A DNA stretch of 9,210 bases from positions 1 to 9,210 of the forward strand of contig WTAK01000047.1 of assembly GCA_013139625.1 (NCBI GenBank), read 5' to 3'. Under the pieces are notes generated by a model that did no database searches, was not told the DNA's origin, and was given only the letters and a program-made list of their open reading frames with translations. Source of the stretch: Candidatus Delongbacteria bacterium (lineage in GTDB: Bacteria > UBA4055). Each line of letters starts with the position of its first letter. Position 1 is the stretch's first letter. Made by a program: the position numbers and the translations under genes. Below, in pieces: positions 6,093 through 9,210 of this stretch.

Positions 6093-6112
6093 AAATCTGA
6101 TAAATCAGATTT
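6093..6112. repeat. Perfect 9-bp inverted repeat at the rpsU stop codon
   Basis: Arms AAATCTGAT and ATCAGATTT flank an AA centre. In the leftward transcript the stem starts with the last base of the rpsU stop codon (6112-6114) and lies upstream of the terminator. The AT-rich arms make a weak hairpin. Its design, including the central GAT-AA-ATC and the position directly behind a stop codon, matches the inverted repeat after cvpA. Confidence 0.5.
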
Positions 6113-6315
6113 TAAAAACCTCTGTTATTCATCCTAGTAAGCTTTTGTTGCTTACGTGTAGCTTGGATCTTGTTTCTTCTGTTAACCCAGGTAGGCTTAT
6201 CGTACCTTTCTCTTCTTCTAAGTTCAGCTAAAACACCACTTTTTTCAAATGTCTTAGTAAATCTTTTCAAAGCTCTTTCGAAAGGTTCGTTATCTCTTAT
6301 TTTTATGTGTATCAT
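6112..6315 (-). CDS. rpsU: 30S ribosomal protein S21
   Basis: This 67-residue basic protein is the small-subunit protein S21, which sits near the 3' end of 16S rRNA and assists initiation. The family pattern is clear: an N-terminal strand (MIHIKIRDNEPFERALKRF), then the helix KTFEKSGVLAELRRRERYDKP and a lysine/arginine-rich tail (WVNRRNKIQATRKQQK). Length is in the usual 60-75 range, with the longer C-terminus common outside the Enterobacteria. The ATG at 6315 is preferred over a GTG at 6327 because the GTG overlaps the Shine-Dalgarno sequence AAGGAGG (6327-6333), the strongest ribosome site in the window. It has its own near-consensus promoter and an intrinsic terminator, so it is probably monocistronic and highly expressed. 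Confidence 0.96.
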   Translation of the reverse strand: MIHIKIRDNEPFERALKRFTKTFEKSGVLAELRRRERYDKPTWVNRRNKIQATRKQQKLTRMNNRGF

Positions 6316-6354
6316 TGTTTTAATCACCTCCTTCTAACAGAATAATTCGTGCGA

Positions 6355-6383
6355 AATATAACTAAGTGTAGAACTATTGTCAA
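6355..6383 (-). promoter_or_regulatory. Promoter of rpsU
   Basis: On the minus strand, TTGACA (complement of 6378-6383, perfect -35) and TATATT (complement of 6355-6360) are spaced by 17 nt. Transcription would begin near 6348, leaving a leader of about 33 nt that carries the AAGGAGG site. This is the best promoter match in the window and indicates an ordinary primary sigma factor of the sigma70 type rather than the Bacteroidota -33/-7 type. Confidence 0.75.
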
Positions 6384-6393
6384 GTAAAATATG

Positions 6394-8931
6394 CTATTTC
6401 AACAATGTCATTTTTTTCATTTGTTTTATACCGCTTTCAGTTTCAATTCCATAGTAATATATCCCTGATGAGAATTCTTTGCCTGATCTCCAGTTAACTG
6501 TGTAATTACCGGCATTCAATTTCCTATTATCAAATACTACATCTATTCTTTCGCCTTTAATGTTGTAAATATATAGTGACATTTTTTCGCTGTTAAGAAC
6601 TGAAAAATTTATCGTTGTTGAAGGATTAAACGGATTTGGGTAATTCTGTTCTAATTGTAAATTGTCAACTGTAAATTGTCCATTATTTTCAATTCCCGTA
6701 GTCGATGAGAATACAAGTTCTTTAAAAGCTGAGATATTCTTATCATCAGTTACTCTGAACATAAGGTCCCAAGTTGTTTCTTCAGTATTTGTAATACCAC
6801 TGAAAATACCATTACTGCTGAATTCAATACCATAAGGATAAGGTGGAGTAGAGAATGATGTTTTCATATCGGAAGGATCATCAGTATTTGAAACATCAGA
6901 TATCAAAGCACTTACTACAGTAGCATTTGAAATTCCTGCTCCCCATTCTATACCTGTTGTAAAACCTGTTCCATAGAAGAACTCAATATTTCCATCAGAA
7001 TATAGCTTAGCAGCGAAGTCAAGATCATATTCCTGAAAGTCAAATATAGAAGTTGTCCATCTGACTATAATATAACTATCATTCATATAATAGAATATAC
7101 CATCACCATCAGTAGGGTAACTGCACAAATCGGCTACGTAAGGAGCAATTGTCTTTGTCGCTCTAATATCAATTTCAGTTCTAACATCTTCAAAAGCTTC
7201 GCCAAATGAAATAGATCCATTTGTTGAGATCATAATAAAATCGTGCAATTGACCATAAAACGGAAATTCAAATCCAAGATCAATTATAGCATATCCATCA
7301 TCATCATTTGTCATTGTTAGCTGAGTCATTGATTCAGTAGGAAATGAGTTTGTATTTTCAACTTCGGTATAATCTATTGCCATGTCCCAATAGTAGGGAG
7401 GAGTTCCATTTATGGCAGATAGCGTATAAGAATATTCTTTTCCGGGGTCTGCATCAGGAAGATCAGTAGTTGTTATTTCTGCTTTATCAAAAGTTGCAGA
7501 TCCATTTACTGATGCATAAGTTGTTGCATCTTTTGCTATTGCAACATCAATCTGACTACTAACAGTCTCATTTCCGAGGTCGTCAATAATTGAGAATGAA
7601 GTTATACTTCCTCTGCCTGTTCCACCTCCGCAATGCTCAACACAGATAAAAAATTTTGCTTCAGTACCAGAAGTTGCATAACTTAGAAGCGGAGTTATAT
7701 CCAAACCGAATTCTAAGATATTTCCATCTCCTGCCATTCCAATAGCATCTCCACCTTGAAAATTAAAGTATGGGAAAGTTATAGTATGTTCAGGTTCAGT
7801 TGCGGAAAGATCATTTGCTATTCCTGCCATTATTTTGAGATCATCTCTGTCACTGTAATTTATTATAGTCTTTAATTTTAGTGTAGGCTCATAGCTATCT
7901 CTAGTTCGAACAGAGTGTGCGATGCTATTATAAATACCACCATCGGCTAAACTCTGCGCTAAAGTTCTATACATAACCCAGGAATAACCTTCATCTGCCC
8001 AAGTAGTTCCCCATGAATTCACCATCTTTAGACCACCGACTTCCCAGTCCTGCATATCAACAATGCCATCACCGTTGATATCAATATCATTGGTAAATTT
8101 ACCATCAGTATTATAATCCCAGCGTATAGAATCATTATATCCTATAAATGTCATGGCATGATTTACATTTTCATCCCATTTTAAAACAACTGATTCACCC
8201 GGACAAAATGAATTCATTCCTAAAATACCTCTTTCAAAGGTATAGCTCACACCGGCAGCGAAAACTGCAATTCCACCTGCAGCAGAACTATCACAGTGAT
8301 CATTGAACCATTGTTTTAGAACTTCCAATCCCTCAGGAGTTCCAATTGGCATTGCAACCTGCTCAAGGACACGATTATTCATAGCATTTTCATATTTCTC
8401 ATATCCATCCATCCAAAGGATGTGCATAAAATCATAATCAGATGATGGCCAGAGCATACCACCGTAATCAGTAACATTTGGACAACCACCCGCTTCAATA
8501 ATATCCCATCCATCAAAATGCCATGATCCATTTGCGCCACTTCCACTATTCAAGAAATTATAAGTATGATGGGTAGGGTATTGATTGTCTGTAATATCTG
8601 CAGAAGTTCCTCTTTGAAAGTTTTGTTCATAGGTGTAAGTATAGCCTACACCACTTGCTTGAGCACAGCTTCCACCTTGTTGATTGAATACTCCTCTAAA
8701 ATAAGGTTCCAGCGAATTATCAACAGTATATGGAAGTTCAGATTTTCTATTCTCATAAGATTCAGGAAGTAAAAGAACAGGTATCGCATCTATTTTTTTC
8801 TGCTGTTCAACAGTTAACGGGCTTAATCCTCCTGAGATCCATGGTTCTCCGTTAGGATCAGGATTGTTGTTGATCAATTCTGCAAAAGCAAATAAAGCTA
8901 AAATTAGGATTGATAATAGAATTTTTTTCAT
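6394..8931 (-). CDS. Secreted papain-family (C1) cysteine protease with Ig-like/nidogen-like modules and a type IX sorting domain
   Basis: The 845-residue product starts with a signal peptide (MKKILLSILILALFAFA, likely cleaved after A17). A papain-like domain spans about 70-345, with nucleophile C89 (QQGGSCAQASG; Q84 or Q85 likely forms the oxyanion hole), H258 (NHAMTFIGY) and N305 (VNSWGTTWADEGY). A dockerin-like calcium loop (D284, N286, D288, I290, D292, D295) lies between H258 and N305. Residues 350-480 are beta-rich and unassigned. Residues 487-520 and 690-742 look like the two halves of a putative Ig domain (GTPPYYWDM ... YPYGIEFSSNGIFSGI ... FRVTDD), interrupted at 541-690 by a nidogen-like module (DLGFEFPFYG ... 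STNGSISFG ... IAPYVADL). The C-terminus (758-845), opening LEQNYPNPFNPSTTINF, is a type A sorting domain of type IX secretion. It is probably surface-bound or extracellular. GGAG at 8941-8944 supports the start. Substrate unknown. Confidence 0.9.
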   Translation of the reverse strand: MKKILLSILILALFAFAELINNNPDPNGEPWISGGLSPLTVEQQKKIDAIPVLLLPESYENRKSELPYTVDNSLEPYFRGVFNQQGGSCAQASGVGYTYTYEQNFQRGTSADITDNQYPTHHTYNFLNSGSGANGSWHFDGWDIIEAGGCPNVTDYGGMLWPSSDYDFMHILWMDGYEKYENAMNNRVLEQVAMPIGTPEGLEVLKQWFNDHCDSSAAGGIAVFAAGVSYTFERGILGMNSFCPGESVVLKWDENVNHAMTFIGYNDSIRWDYNTDGKFTNDIDINGDGIVDMQDWEVGGLKMVNSWGTTWADEGYSWVMYRTLAQSLADGGIYNSIAHSVRTRDSYEPTLKLKTIINYSDRDDLKIMAGIANDLSATEPEHTITFPYFNFQGGDAIGMAGDGNILEFGLDITPLLSYATSGTEAKFFICVEHCGGGTGRGSITSFSIIDDLGNETVSSQIDVAIAKDATTYASVNGSATFDKAEITTTDLPDADPGKEYSYTLSAINGTPPYYWDMAIDYTEVENTNSFPTESMTQLTMTNDDDGYAIIDLGFEFPFYGQLHDFIMISTNGSISFGEAFEDVRTEIDIRATKTIAPYVADLCSYPTDGDGIFYYMNDSYIIVRWTTSIFDFQEYDLDFAAKLYSDGNIEFFYGTGFTTGIEWGAGISNATVVSALISDVSNTDDPSDMKTSFSTPPYPYGIEFSSNGIFSGITNTEETTWDLMFRVTDDKNISAFKELVFSSTTGIENNGQFTVDNLQLEQNYPNPFNPSTTINFSVLNSEKMSLYIYNIKGERIDVVFDNRKLNAGNYTVNWRSGKEFSSGIYYYGIETESGIKQMKKMTLLK

Positions 8932-8949
8932 TATAATATTCTCCAGTTT

Positions 8950-9210
8950 TTATTTTGAATTATCTGCTGTGAAATAATAGAAATATTTTTCACCAGTTAG
9001 AAGTACGTCTGTATCAGTGAACGAATTAGTAGTAGGTGTTCCTATTTCAGTATAGGTTCCATAAGGATTTGTTGATCTGTAGATATGGTAAAAAGTTGCA
9101 TCAGCATTAACATCCCAGTTTAAAACTATCGAATTACCTGAAACAGATATAAGAAGGTGCTGTGGATCAATAATAATTCCACTCCAAAGTGTAAAGGGTA
9201 TATTTTCTAT
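8950..9210 (-). CDS. Partial gene: C-terminus of a protein with a fibronectin type III-like domain
   Basis: The last 86 residues of a leftward gene whose 5' part is outside the window; the stop codon is at 8950-8952. The readable part includes SGNSIVLNWDVNADATFYHI, then YRSTNPYGTYTEIG and GEKYFYYFTADNSK. This is the W/Y/R-S pattern of fibronectin type III-like beta-sandwich repeats common at the ends of extracellular proteins in FCB-group bacteria. No sorting domain follows; the protein ends directly after the domain. It stops 18 nt before the start of the C1 protease gene, in the same direction, so the two are probably one operon for secreted proteins. Domain call is by pattern; the function of the whole protein cannot be told from this fragment. 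Confidence 0.78.
   Translation of the reverse strand: MENIPFTLWSGIIIDPQHLLISVSGNSIVLNWDVNADATFYHIYRSTNPYGTYTEIGTPTTNSFTDTDVLLTGEKYFYYFTADNSK

Overview
The window is AT-rich throughout. It probably comes from a member of the FCB group (Bacteroidota, Chlorobiota, Ignavibacteria and allied candidate phyla such as Cloacimonadota, Marinimicrobia or Delongbacteria). Two things suggest this. A secreted protease ends in a QNYPNPFNP-type C-terminal sorting domain, typical of type IX secretion. The recombinase has the IKSPLDNL ending common in Bacteroidota-type tyrosine recombinases. Most chromosomal genes carry clear Shine-Dalgarno sequences (AAGGAGG before rpsU, AGGAG before clpC), which fits an allied candidate phylum better than Bacteroidota proper, where such sites are scarce. 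The phylum is not settled by this window.

Left part (1-2417), accessory. A toxin-antitoxin pair of the RelE/ParE type (74-561) and a small double-CxxC zinc-ribbon protein (583-816) are read rightward. They end at three imperfect tandem palindromic repeats (about 914-1050, 47-50 bp per unit). The third repeat forms the 3' end of a leftward tyrosine recombinase (1017-1889). The layout of small cargo genes, hairpin-forming sites bounded by GCCTAAC/GTTxxxGCC-like ends and a tyrosine recombinase recalls an integron. However, the enzyme lacks the integron-specific insertion, and the sites lie at its 3' rather than its 5' end. This is the best candidate in the window for an undescribed system. A GNAT acetyltransferase (1998-2417) is divergent from the recombinase, with promoters that appear to share their -35 bases.

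Middle part (2418-6327), housekeeping, all leftward. A 384-nt gene-free stretch (AT-rich, with DnaA-box-like 9-mers) separates GNAT from clpC. Upstream of clpC are cvpA (membrane protein) and rpsU (ribosomal protein S21). rpsU has a near-consensus promoter and a strong intrinsic terminator. cvpA and clpC lie 37 nt apart and are probably co-transcribed.

Right part (6328-9210), extracellular proteins, leftward. An 845-residue secreted papain-family (C1) protease carries a dockerin-like calcium loop inside its catalytic domain, a nidogen-like module that seems inserted into an Ig-like domain, and a type IX sorting domain. Eighteen bases upstream ends a partial gene with a fibronectin-III-like C-terminus, probably in the same operon.
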